The position numbers and the translations under genes are program-made. Positions 50,293 to 59,816 of a stretch of DNA of 64,000 bases are shown here, piece after piece. This stretch comes from Sympetrum striolatum (lineage: Eukaryota; Arthropoda; Insecta; Odonata; Libellulidae). The stretch is taken from assembly GCA_947579665.1 (NCBI GenBank), contig OX388350.1, positions 83,657,152 through 83,721,151 of the forward strand, written 5' to 3'. The notes under the pieces were generated by a model. The model had not been told where the DNA came from and made no database searches. It saw nothing but the letters and a program-made list of their open reading frames with translations. How positions within the stretch are numbered: the first letter of the stretch is position 1; every line of letters begins with the position of its first letter.

Positions 50293-50544
50293 ATGCTTAA
50301 TCTTAAAAAGGTCACCGTTGTATTGCACCAGATAAAGAAACACAGCAAGTATGCTGTTTGCCGGGTAGCATTAATTCATCCGGCGGCATTCTCTTGCCAT
50401 CCAGCAGCAAAGTTAACAAATCTAAAAAGTATGGGGGTTTTGGTTCATCCTAATGTAAACCTTCATACTTTCATCCTCAAAGAGGAGGAACAATTTGTAA
50501 AGCACTGTGAGTCAAATTATGTGCTTGAGTGCATAATTACATAG
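50293..50544 (+). pseudogene. P-element-like transposase C-terminal fragment
   Basis: The frame gives 83 residues ending at a natural stop. The segment KLTNLKSMGVLVHPNVNLHT followed by FILKEEEQFVKHC resembles the C-terminal pattern of P/THAP9-type transposases (LKxRGGLxxPSxxLxxxIxxxExxF). It begins right beside the Tigger insertion, which has probably cut it off from upstream coding sequence. It lies within the long-TIR element that made an 8-bp duplication, a size the P superfamily also makes. The match is short and by eye; it could instead be an unrelated frame. Confidence 0.35.
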
Positions 50545-50879
50545 TTACTTGTGAAATCATAGCATATATAATAAAATATTATGTAACTATGAGGATTACA
50601 CAGCATGCAAAGGTTATAAATTTAAGGAAATTGCATCGAAAAGGAAAATTGCGAAACTCTTTAAAACTTAATGTTTGGTCAATACATTTTTTATACCACT
50701 CTATGTTTGTATATTGTGTAACCTAACTTCACATTTCAGCCCCCCAAGATAAAATGCAGTCCACGCCAGTCATTAAAATTTTATACTTTTGGATTTATGT
50801 ATGTTTCAACAATATTTGACCGTTTACTCATTTCCTGGAGACTATTTCTGGGAACTTCGATTTTTTCTTCAGAAAATGT

Positions 50880-51005
50880 ATATACGAGGGTGGTCCCAGA
50901 CCCCAGATTCTTCAGACACCTTCAGAAAATTTTCAGAAATTATCAGAAAACATGTCCAGAAATGTTGAAATTTCGGAAACTTTTCAGACCACCCATGTAC
51001 ATCCT
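50880..51005. repeat. Small foldback bounded by GGGTGGTC / GACCACCC
   Basis: ACGAGGGTGGTC at about 50885 and GACCACCC at 50987-50994 are inverted to each other. Between them lie several TTCAGAAA-type direct repeats. It is probably a MITE remnant inside the long-TIR element. Confidence 0.4.
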
Positions 51006-51427
51006 GTGATTCTAGTTTTAAAAGGCCTAGTTAAAAGTAGATGTAACATGGTAATTTATCAAGGATCAATTATTTTCTGTGTATCCAAGCAGAACACTTC
51101 GCTGATCTACGAATAATGTTTTCACAAGTTACTTGTGGTGTACCCTGAAGGCAACCTGCACTTATTCTTCGGATTTACTAATTTGCCCATTTTATTCAAT
51201 TCTTTTAAGTACTTATAAATGGATAAACCACTAACTCTGAATTCCATCTTTGGTATATACTACTCTTAAGAAAAAGAGGGAAAAAGTATCATAATCGTGC
51301 TGTATTTTCCATTTATTCCATATGAGATTATGGTTTCAAAGGGCGAGCTTCAGTGCTGCCCTCTCGAGGCTGCGGACATTAAGGGAGTCAGCCGATTGTA
51401 CAGTCAGCATAGGGGAGCTTCAAGGCG

Positions 51428-51555
51428 GTTCTTATGCCCTTATCAGCTGCTCTAACTACATCGTAGAGAAAAAGGGCTAACTGGGTATCACATGACCTAC
51501 CTTTACGGAAACCGTGTTGACATTGACTAAGATTGGAAATGCCTGATGATGATGA
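51428..51555 (-). pseudogene. CR1-like LINE, 5' part of the interrupted reverse transcriptase
   Basis: On the minus strand it reads LSQCQHGFRKGRSCDTQLAL then AADKGIRT. This is the block that directly precedes DAxFLDFRKAFDRV in this LINE type. That continuation is found 4.6 kb away at 46.8 kb, on the other side of the insertion. The first eight bases, GTTCTTAT, are the right copy of the target duplication. No earlier motifs are seen, so the LINE is 5'-truncated near 51555. Confidence 0.8.
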
Positions 51556-52446
51556 CAACTATATTCTGGCTAAGGAATTAGAGAATATCCAATGCGTGTA
51601 GTCCTTAAGCAAAGAATTAACTCCTTTGTCACTTTAAATTTTAAACCTGCCTTTAGCTAACATGAAAATGCAAGTATCATATGGCGGAGGAAAGTATGTA
51701 GACAAGTATTTAAGAGTATGTGGAATAATGGTTCAGAAAAGGAGTACTTTTCGGGTTGGAAATGTATTTTTTATTAATTAAATCCTTTAAATATTTACCG
51801 ATTCCAGGGTGATGGGTACCTGCCATCACTAAGTTTGAAGCACTTTTATATATCAGCCTTCCGATACACAAATGAGCAAAATAAAACACACCTTGAACTC
51901 AATTACACGTGAAAAGGGTCCATTCGACGCAATCAACCTTTTAATCCACTGGCTTTCAGAGCTCTCCGATTGTCCCACACTCCATTAAATTTTCAGTATT
52001 TATCGAGACCGTTTTTTGGGGATGGCTCGAATATTAATCAGCGAGCAATTACAAATGCTCTTCGATTTGCAATTTGGAGCGTCATTTATGGAGAACGTGC
52101 AAAATTTGGCATCGAAGCATTTGTCCGTCCCTAATTTCACCTTAAGATTGGCGCAGGAAAGCCCTTCAAATGGAGTGAAGCCCATTATGATCCCATTAAA
52201 ATATTCATCAACGCCTTTGAGGGTAGTGGACCGTTTGACCCTTTAAGGAGGGGCTTAAGGGATCGATTTCATAACCCTTTCGTGATTAGAGAAGAGAATT
52301 GGAATCCGATTTAACTTTGTTCATGAGAAATGTGGTTACCAAGCAGAATATTACTATCAGGGTAATTACACAGAGGTGAGTAGTCTCATATATAATAAAA
52401 ATCTGATGTGGCCAACACATGACTTTCTCCATATTTATTGAAAACA
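51556..52446. other. No recognised feature
   Basis: AT-rich; short frames at 52000-52246 are unrecognised. Confidence 0.4.
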
Positions 52447-52981
52447 GAAGCCTATGCCGGTAATATATAAATAATTCCAAAACAATGAGTGTTACAGAAA
52501 AATATTTCATACAAAAGTTGTATTAAAATACATTACCTACAACTTTTGTTCGTAATTGTATATTTGTACATTGCATTCTAACAGAGATATGAATGAAAAT
52601 CTTCCATTTCTGGATAAAAAACAACTTCCGGTTAACCATTATTCAAGAATAACTCCTAAACAATCAGTGTTACGAAGAAATGTTTCATACAAAAGTTGTA
52701 GTAAAGTACATTTTCTATAACTTTTGTATGCAATTGTATATACCTACATTGCATTTTGACAGAGATATGTATGAAAAACCTCCATTTCTGGATAAATAAC
52801 AACTTCCGGTTAACCATTATTCAAGAATAACTCCTAAACAATCAGTGTTACGGAGAAATATTTCATACAAAAGTTGTAGTAAAGTATATTATCTATAACT
52901 TTTGTATGTAATTGTATATACCTACATTGCATTCTGACAGAGATATTAAAGAAACGAAACTTTGTTCCGGTTACACCGGAA
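52447..52981. repeat. Three tandem copies of a ~178-bp unit with internal palindrome
   Basis: Copies start at about 52447, 52625 and 52803. Copies 2 and 3 share CTTCCGGTTAACCATTATTC, then AACTCCTAAACAATCAGTGT. All three contain TACAAAAGTTGTA about 20 bases before a TATAACTTTTGTA-like sequence (ACAACTTTTGTT in copy 1), which forms a hairpin in each unit. Copy 1 is the most diverged. No coding capacity. Confidence 0.85.
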
Positions 52982-53171
52982 CTTCCAGTAAAGCGATATT
53001 CATCAAAAACTAATCAACTTTATTATTATTATTGTTAGAAAAATACTAAATATGAAGTTTGGGAATGATCGGATAATTACTTCTTAAGATAGAGCGCACA
53101 AATGGGTATGGGCCCCAAAACATCTATTTCCGTCGAAATCTGGTGGTCGAATTTTTTTGCGAATACAATAC

Positions 53172-53970
53172 TTTCTCTATACTACGTATAGGGAGAAAGT
53201 AATGAAATGATGTTCGCGACGTCGTCTAAAACTCGAAAACGGCTCGACTGATTTGAATATTTTGTTTTTGTTTTGTTCGCCTCGGTACGGAGGTGGTTTA
53301 CGAAAAAAGAATATTAGGAAAAACCCAGAAGGAATAGCCGGAAAATCGAAAAAGAATTTCCATAAGAAATGCACGTAAAGTTCATTTTTCTCGCTGCAGG
53401 CTTTATTTCATTTAAAAATTTAAATTAGAAATAATAGTCGTGCAAAGTCGAATCGAGCACCAAAAGAAGGGGAATAGAATAAAGATTTTTATTTTGGTGG
53501 TGAAATATCGTTTACGAATCGAAATTTTGAGAATTTTGATAAAATGCGTGAATATTTTATCAAAATTTCGAGGTTGTAAACAACCCATCCCCCTTGACAA
53601 TGAAGGCGATTGTTGATTCCAAGTTCATCCATCAAAATGCATTAAGAATAAAAGTCAAGTTAAAATCAATCCTGATAATAAGTGATTCGCTTTATGAAGA
53701 AAAAAAATTGCAGCAGATTTTAATAGTTGATGTAACGAACACTATACTGTGAAGAATCGCACGGACAAAAGTACGAATATTAAAATTTTAATTTTTTACA
53801 ATTTTGTTTAAACGTCAGTAGCAATCAAGTTTTATTTACAGCATCGTAACGATTCGAACAATATCATCTCAATGAATTGGAGTTGGAAAGTTGATTAGGA
53901 TTGATAATCACTTATGAAGTGTTACAATCAAATCAATTTTAGGTGGTACGAAGTTCACCGGGTCACCTAG
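53172..53970 (+). mobile_element. Helitron-like non-autonomous element (tentative)
   Basis: The right end reads TAGGTGGTACGAAGTTCACC then GGGTCACCTAG followed by T. This matches a Helitron 3' end: a short hairpin (GGTG/CACC), then CTRR, inserted before T. The left side starts with TCTCTATACTACGTATAGGG in a palindrome, followed by a motif about a diverged query base (CGAAAACGGCTCGACTGATT) that commonly follows the 5' TC end of arthropod Helitrons. The expected 5' flanking A is not clear. No Rep/helicase coding sequence is present. Confidence 0.5.
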
Positions 53971-54579
53971 TTCTTTCTAAAGATCGGTTTCATATACTTT
54001 CTATTTCTCCCTTTAAAATAGATCTAATGTGTCATTCAACTTCGTTTAACCCAGGTTTCGTTACGATGACGCTATTTGCTATTGTTACCATGGTAAATAC
54101 ACAGCGATGCCCAACTGACAGAGATGTCAACGATGGAGGTTCCATCTACCGGAAACTCATGCGAAACTTGATCAAATACTCTGAAGGATCCACTCTATCT
54201 CGAATTATAAGCTCTTATAGATGATTAGGTTAAATAGACAAAGTAGGACTCTCGGTGAATCTTGAGCTAATGTATCAGAAAGTAGGGTTTTATTCTGAAT
54301 AAAATATCCGGAAGGGTGGTTTAATACTCATTCCGTTCACCATCAGCCACCAAAAGTGCTGCAAAGGGAATGAAGATAACTTGGCAATATGAACAGTGTT
54401 TTGCTTAATGTGGATTGCACAGAATCAACTTTCAAACACCTAATGGATAAAAAATGATGGACTTACAACAGTTTGTTTCACATTTTTCATCGTGAGCTGC
54501 TACACAAATACCATAGGATACTTTCTGTTATTGCTTTTTATCTTAAAAGTACTGCGATAGCTTGGATCACTTTGCAGGC
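53971..54579. other. No recognised gene
   Basis: One 93-codon frame (53943-54224) overlaps the Helitron-like 3' end and is without recognisable content. Confidence 0.4.
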
Positions 54580-54650
54580 AGACTCTCGCGGAGAACCGAA
54601 CCCGGGACCGCTTTTACGAAAGCCGAGAGCTCTGTGTACTTGACTATTCC
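54580..54650 (-). mobile_element. tRNA-derived SINE head or tRNA pseudogene
   Basis: The minus strand contains GTCAAGTACACAGAGCTCTC, then GGCTTTCGTAAAAGCGGTCC, then GGGTTCGGTTCTCCGC with a B-box-like GGTTCGGTTCTC. It is the same family as the 45.65-kb copy. Confidence 0.55.
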
Positions 54651-57600
54651 ATTATTATAACATTCTTATTATTTTTTAACTTTATGATACCATATCTTTG
54701 TGAACAGAATATATTTCAAATTACTTTTGAATACAAAACAGAGGTAACCTCTTGTACACTTCTTCCTCAGTTTTACTCATATCTAATGAAAGTCACTCAG
54801 ATAAGAGTTGCATTATTTATTCCTCAGTGTATTATATACATTTTTTATTCAATAATTCATTATGAAGAACTTATTTGCACGATTTCCACATATAGCATTG
54901 TTTCTCTAAAGCAAAGCAAACTACCTAACTCCTCATTTTGCCTCATTCCCTCTCCAAACAACATGAAAACAAATGATGTTGAAGTTGGAGTTTGAATCTG
55001 TTCTCAAGACGATCATTTTACCCCATTTACAAGCGTTGAACGATGCCATTACTGCTCTATCATCATTCAAATTCTGAAAACAATTTACCTACAAAAACTG
55101 AGGCTAATTAAATTTTGCAAGCTCTGAAGCAGTCACGAGGATTCGATTTTTTTAATTAGACAAAACGTACCACATTCGACCAGTTGAGCGCACCAAAGTA
55201 CACATTTTTGAGTGCATACACTTATTTCAAAGTTTTAAAGTTACTCGCAATTACGAACATTTTTACCCGAGTGAATTTACTTACAAAGTTTTGCACAACT
55301 TCATCTCAGTAAAGTAGGACATAATGAATTCGTGAAGGAAATAAAAATTAACAGCTCTTTCCAACAAACGTCACGTGCGACGAGAGGAAATTCTTCAGTT
55401 TTTGCGATGGTAAATGGCAAAATTCGTGCACTCCGTGACGCACGGAATGAAAAGCGATGAATAAAAGACATTTTAGAGAGAGATTTTAAAGGCTCCGTGC
55501 ATGACGTACATATTAATGCCAAACAGAGGAAATTAAAGTTTTTCATGAAAGAGGAATTACCGTTTAAATGTAAGTAATTGATTGAATTTTGAGTCGCTGG
55601 TCTGATTCGGACACATTTGTAGGATTAACTTCCCTGAAATTATGGAATATGGCATTGGAATTCATAAAATGACATGTGAAATCATTTTACATCCTAAATG
55701 ACGTTTGAAGAAATTTGCTAGTGTGTATTGGAGAGTTTTAAGCCACTCCATTACGTATGTGCAAAAAATTGCAATCTAAAGACTCTGTGGGTTACGAGCA
55801 GAATTGCCCTTCATTGCCTGAAAAAATTCAAAAATATTTCCAGAGTAAAAAATTTCTGTGACACACACAAGTTATAGATGCGAAAGACAAAATATTTGCC
55901 AAATCTCTAATTTTTCATCATGAATCTAGTACGAATTGATGGATTCATTCCTCGTACGAAATGGTTGATGTATCTAAAATAAATAAATACAAATATAAAA
56001 TTAATACGTATGTCGTAGATAGAAACTTAATTAACGAATTTATTAAACAAATATACTTATCTGATGAATTAAATGAAGAAAAGACCATTTCCACAACATT
56101 TTTAAGGCAAAGATTTCAAGAAATAACTGTCAACACCAGGCAACATGGTATTTCAAAGAAATTCAAATTCAAATTGCTGTGGAAAACTTCATTGAAAACG
56201 ATGAATTTCCACAATGCATCGTATATTATCGTGAATTTCAAAAACTCTTAAGGTTGAAAAAGTTCTTTTAAAGGGAATTTGGAAGAATTACATTGAAATA
56301 GGATGAAAGGAAAAGCGTGGTCCGGGGAAAGATTGGATTCCAGTAAATCTGCGAATGGTTTGTGATTTAGGGAGTTAGATATTTTAGGAATGGGACAGAA
56401 GGAAATTATAAAGAACAAATCCGATCGAAGTTGGACCCAAATTATGAAATCGCTTCAGTTGCCTCTTCGTATTCTCAAATCTTTTCATTTCAAATCCACT
56501 CAATCGCATTGTTCCCTCGCTTTTCTGGTCCTCCGAGATTACTTCTCTTCCTCTGAAATAATTTCAAAAACATATTCCCTTCTTGTGGTACGGTTTTTAT
56601 CTTCAAGACTTCACTAATTTCTGCAACGTTTGCAACACGCAATACTTATAAATTTTCTTATGATACACGATGCGTAAATAGTATCGTAATGCTACAATAA
56701 CATAATTATGAGACGCGCTGGATGTAAAATGTTGAATGAAAATCATTTGCAATCAAATATTTCACTGAATAATTCATAAATGCAAAATATAAAAAACGTT
56801 CAAGATAGTAGTTTTACGATGACCTTATTTATGGACTGTTTTTAATTTATTTTTTGGCACAATACAGAGAAATATACTTTTCATTTAACTCTGTCTCTTG
56901 CTTAATTTATAAGGGCATAACAACATTCTGTCTCAGTGAGAAAATCGAGGAAGAACTATCTCACTCCTCATCTGGTATACCTCATTCCCTTTCGAGTACT
57001 TACGGTAGCTGATGGTGACGATAATGAGGTCACAAAATTAATTAACTGTCTTTTCTAATTAACAATTACGTAAACTACAATATAAGGATCTCACTTTTTG
57101 CTTCAAGTTGTGTGTTATTTTTTTGGGGCTGAGTCTGAGCATTTTATGTGTAAAAGTCGATTTCTTCAGCATTATAAATAGTCGTAAAAATTCAAAGAAA
57201 TTACATTTTTAAACTGAATCAAGAAACTTTCTTAGCGTGACTAAACTAAGGACTAAACCTATGCACGAAAAGATATAGAGTCATTAAAGTAGAATTCTTG
57301 CAAAAAATCTTCTTCTTCTGTAGTAATGATTTAAGATAAATTCTGATTTTTCCGTTGTCCTAAAAATCTTTCTCAAATTAGTTTAAGTTCGAGAAATAAG
57401 AGAGGAGCCGCAGCTTCGATACAAAGAAATGAATCTTTTTCGCTCCGTGAGATATGAGCATCAAAACGAGTAATAATTGAATCATAAGGAAATTATGTCA
57501 AATATATATGCAATGCTCACAGCTCATAATTTCCGAATTTCTTCGAGACGTTTTCTTGTGGAAGGAACCTTCCCCATGATATTTGTTGACATGAATTCCT

Positions 57601-59145
57601 AAGAAGTATCCAATTCTCACACTATAAAATTATTTTTTAAAAATCCATATTCACTATACCAACGCTTAATTTTCCGAAAACTACAATTTGATTCGAATCA
57701 TAGAAAATTCCGCGAAATGAAAGAGTATTTTCAACTCGGGTCGCTATTCTACCCAACTCTTTTGATCGGCTATTTTACTACCACCGAAGATGACCTAAAT
57801 ACCCTCCGTAGCCATAAACTCTTCCTTGATGTTCTGATTGCAATCAAAATGACCTCAGAATTATTTATCTCTCTTTGTATGTAACAGGGTAGACAATATC
57901 TGCGGCAATCTAAGAGATTGGAGGACATGGAGTATCAATTAATGGACTTTTATATTGGATAACATAAGGGCATAAAACCGAAATGGCAGAGGGTATAAAT
58001 TGGCATTGCGTGTTTCCAATCAGTGGTATGAGAAGAGAGAGAAGATGTCGAAGGGGCCAAACCACAATAATTGGAAAAGTTTTACACTTGTGTTTCACGA
58101 AGTCGTTCCAAGAGTTCGATCGGTGACAAGAGCCGTTACTTTTACGCACCCTCAGAAAAAATGGGGAATAACATACTAATATTGCCCATTTAGTATTTAT
58201 CTCCTGTCTGACTTTATGTATATTCTATTTTTTTCTGGTGCAGCTTCTTACATCCTGTATTTAAAGCACATATTCCAACTTTTCACGTTATTATTTTGTA
58301 TAAGAAGGGAAGTAGACAGGGAGTGAGGTTAAAACAAGGACTGCTGATACAAAAATGTATGAAATCCGCAAAAAAAATAAGAAAATCTTTTATGAACTAG
58401 TACGTATAGTCATAAGACGACTTTTTAAAATACGTTAAAAGCGATGATAATGATCTAAAAGCAAGAACGTGCGATTCTGGAAGCTTATGGACAACTTGTT
58501 CCTTTCATCAATTCCTCAATAAAATGAGAAAGAAGGAATTGGGACAAACTTCACAGAGCATTCACATTCAGTTTTTGGACGAATGCACTTCGAAAAGAAA
58601 GAAGATTCACCTGAATCGATCCACGGGATTTTTTCGAGGATACGTATTTACTTGAGGATGGAAAGCTTCCAGAACAGATTCTGGCAAAATCTATGCGGGA
58701 TGACTTACTTTCGGTGTCCTGGAGGGACGGCCACTGGAAAGTGGGTCGTCTTGCTCGGCCTGTAAAAGGACGAAGAAAATACGTTCGGTTTGACCGGAGG
58801 AAAGAGCGACAAATAAAAGCGAGAATTTAATTATTCCCCCCTCTTGGGGGGGGAAACCCTCTTGAATTTTCTCTTTTTTCGGCAAAGTCGACGCCTTTTG
58901 TCTGACGAATGATAAAGGGAAATTTTAAAGGTGTGGTCACCGAAATGAAAGACAATATCAGCCGATGCGTGGAAATGGGTAAAGATAACGCCAATATGGG
59001 ATGCTTTTTGGGTTTGCTGAATATACTGTCAAACTAAAGCGAATATTCAAGCGATTGCAAATTTTAGTACGCTTTGAAAAGACTTGTTCGAATATAGATC
59101 TAAATTCAGGCTGGAGGGCATAAATTTGAGAAATTGTGCCGACAC
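54651..59145. other. No recognised gene; two short dispersed-repeat copies
   Basis: Copies of the ACTCCTCAT...CCTCATTCCCT motif are at 54923-54952 and 56960-56990. Short frames at 54684-54995, 55301-55546, 55961-56251 and 56390-56617 have no recognisable domain. A C-run/G-run hairpin (CCCCCC TCTT GGGGGG) lies at 58836-58852. Confidence 0.4.
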
Positions 59146-59208
59146 AACAAGGAATGTTGAATAAAAAGCAGTTTAATCAAATTAAACTTTTATTCAACTA
59201 TCCTTGTT
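59146..59208. repeat. ~60-bp near-perfect hairpin
   Basis: The left arm AACAAGGAATGTTGAATAAA, continuing to AGTTTAAT, pairs with ATTAAACTTTTATTCAAC then TATCCTTGTT. The loop is only a few bases. One arm has a four-base insertion (AGCA) and there is a two-base mismatch. It could be a minimal MITE or a small-RNA precursor; the sequence does not decide. Confidence 0.7.
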
Positions 59209-59514
59209 ATGTAAAAGTAGATCATCAAAGACACTGCACTCATGGGTACAAAATTCTTTAATTCAGATACCGGAATCCAATTCTATCTCAATAAAACATC
59301 CTCTTTTTTGAACTGTTTAGAATTGAATTCCAGTTAAATACACACTTGAAGATGAAGACATTTACTCTCACCCCAATGCTTTACTTTTAACCTGCAAATC
59401 ACTTGAGTCCAGCGGAACTATAACTGCTAGACGACAGAGTTGGGAAAGAACTTGCCCACAGATAAATGAATGTACAATGTAAATAAAAGCCTTTTTTCAA
59501 GAGAAAATCGAAGC

Positions 59515-59585
59515 AAATAATCACAGCCATTGCCGGGAATCGAAACCGGAACCCCCATTTAAAAGCAGGTGTTCCGGAAAACATA
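59515..59585 (-). mobile_element. Degenerate tRNA-like sequence (minus)
   Basis: On the minus strand a B-box-like GGTTTCGATTCCCGG closes a ~60-base stretch with tRNA-like layout. A second tRNA-like stretch in the opposite orientation follows within 30 bases. Confidence 0.4.
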
Positions 59586-59604
59586 ATGTAAACCTCGGAG
59601 ATTG

Positions 59605-59675
59605 TTATGTAGCTCGAGTGTAAAGAGCAAACATTTGGTTAGAGAGAGAACTGGGTTCGTATTCCGGGGGTTTCT
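59605..59675 (+). mobile_element. Degenerate tRNA-like sequence (plus)
   Basis: It contains TAGCTCGAGTGTAAAGAGC (A-box region) and CTGGGTTCGTATTCCGGG (B-box region with one extra base). It is too degenerate to be a working tRNA. Confidence 0.4.
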
Positions 59676-59774
59676 TTCGAATATCTCATTCAACATGATT
59701 TTGCGAGTTTCGGTTTTTGTGTTTGCTTAGGCCTTTATTCGCTAACCCGGACCTGTAATTTCCATTGCGGAATT

Positions 59775-59816
59775 CATCGCTCGAATGCCATCGCTCGAAT
59801 GCCATCGCTCGAATGC
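59775..59816. repeat. Three perfect 14-bp tandem repeats
   Basis: The unit CATCGCTCGAATGC occurs three times head to tail. Confidence 0.9.

Larger units (their letters stand above)
46828..51427 (+). mobile_element. 4.6-kb long-TIR DNA transposon interrupting a LINE, P-like
   Basis: Long imperfect inverted repeats of about 280 bp lie at 46874-47160 and 51110-51392. Both contain CTCCCTTAATGTCCGCA, GGCAGCACTGAAG, CGCCCTTTGAAAC and CACGATTATGATAC in matching orientation. The element is bounded by the 8-bp repeat GTTCTTAT inside a LINE reverse transcriptase. Two other transposons (47179-48166 and 48255-50281) have inserted into it, so only about 1.6 kb is its own. The 8-bp duplication and a P-transposase-like C-terminal frame at 50293-50544 favour the P superfamily. 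The outermost ~45 bp of the two ends match poorly, so the exact termini are uncertain. Confidence 0.65.

Noticed and set aside
58836..58852. CCCCCC-TCTT-GGGGGG hairpin as a regulatory element
   Set aside because: Short homopolymer pairing with no supporting context.
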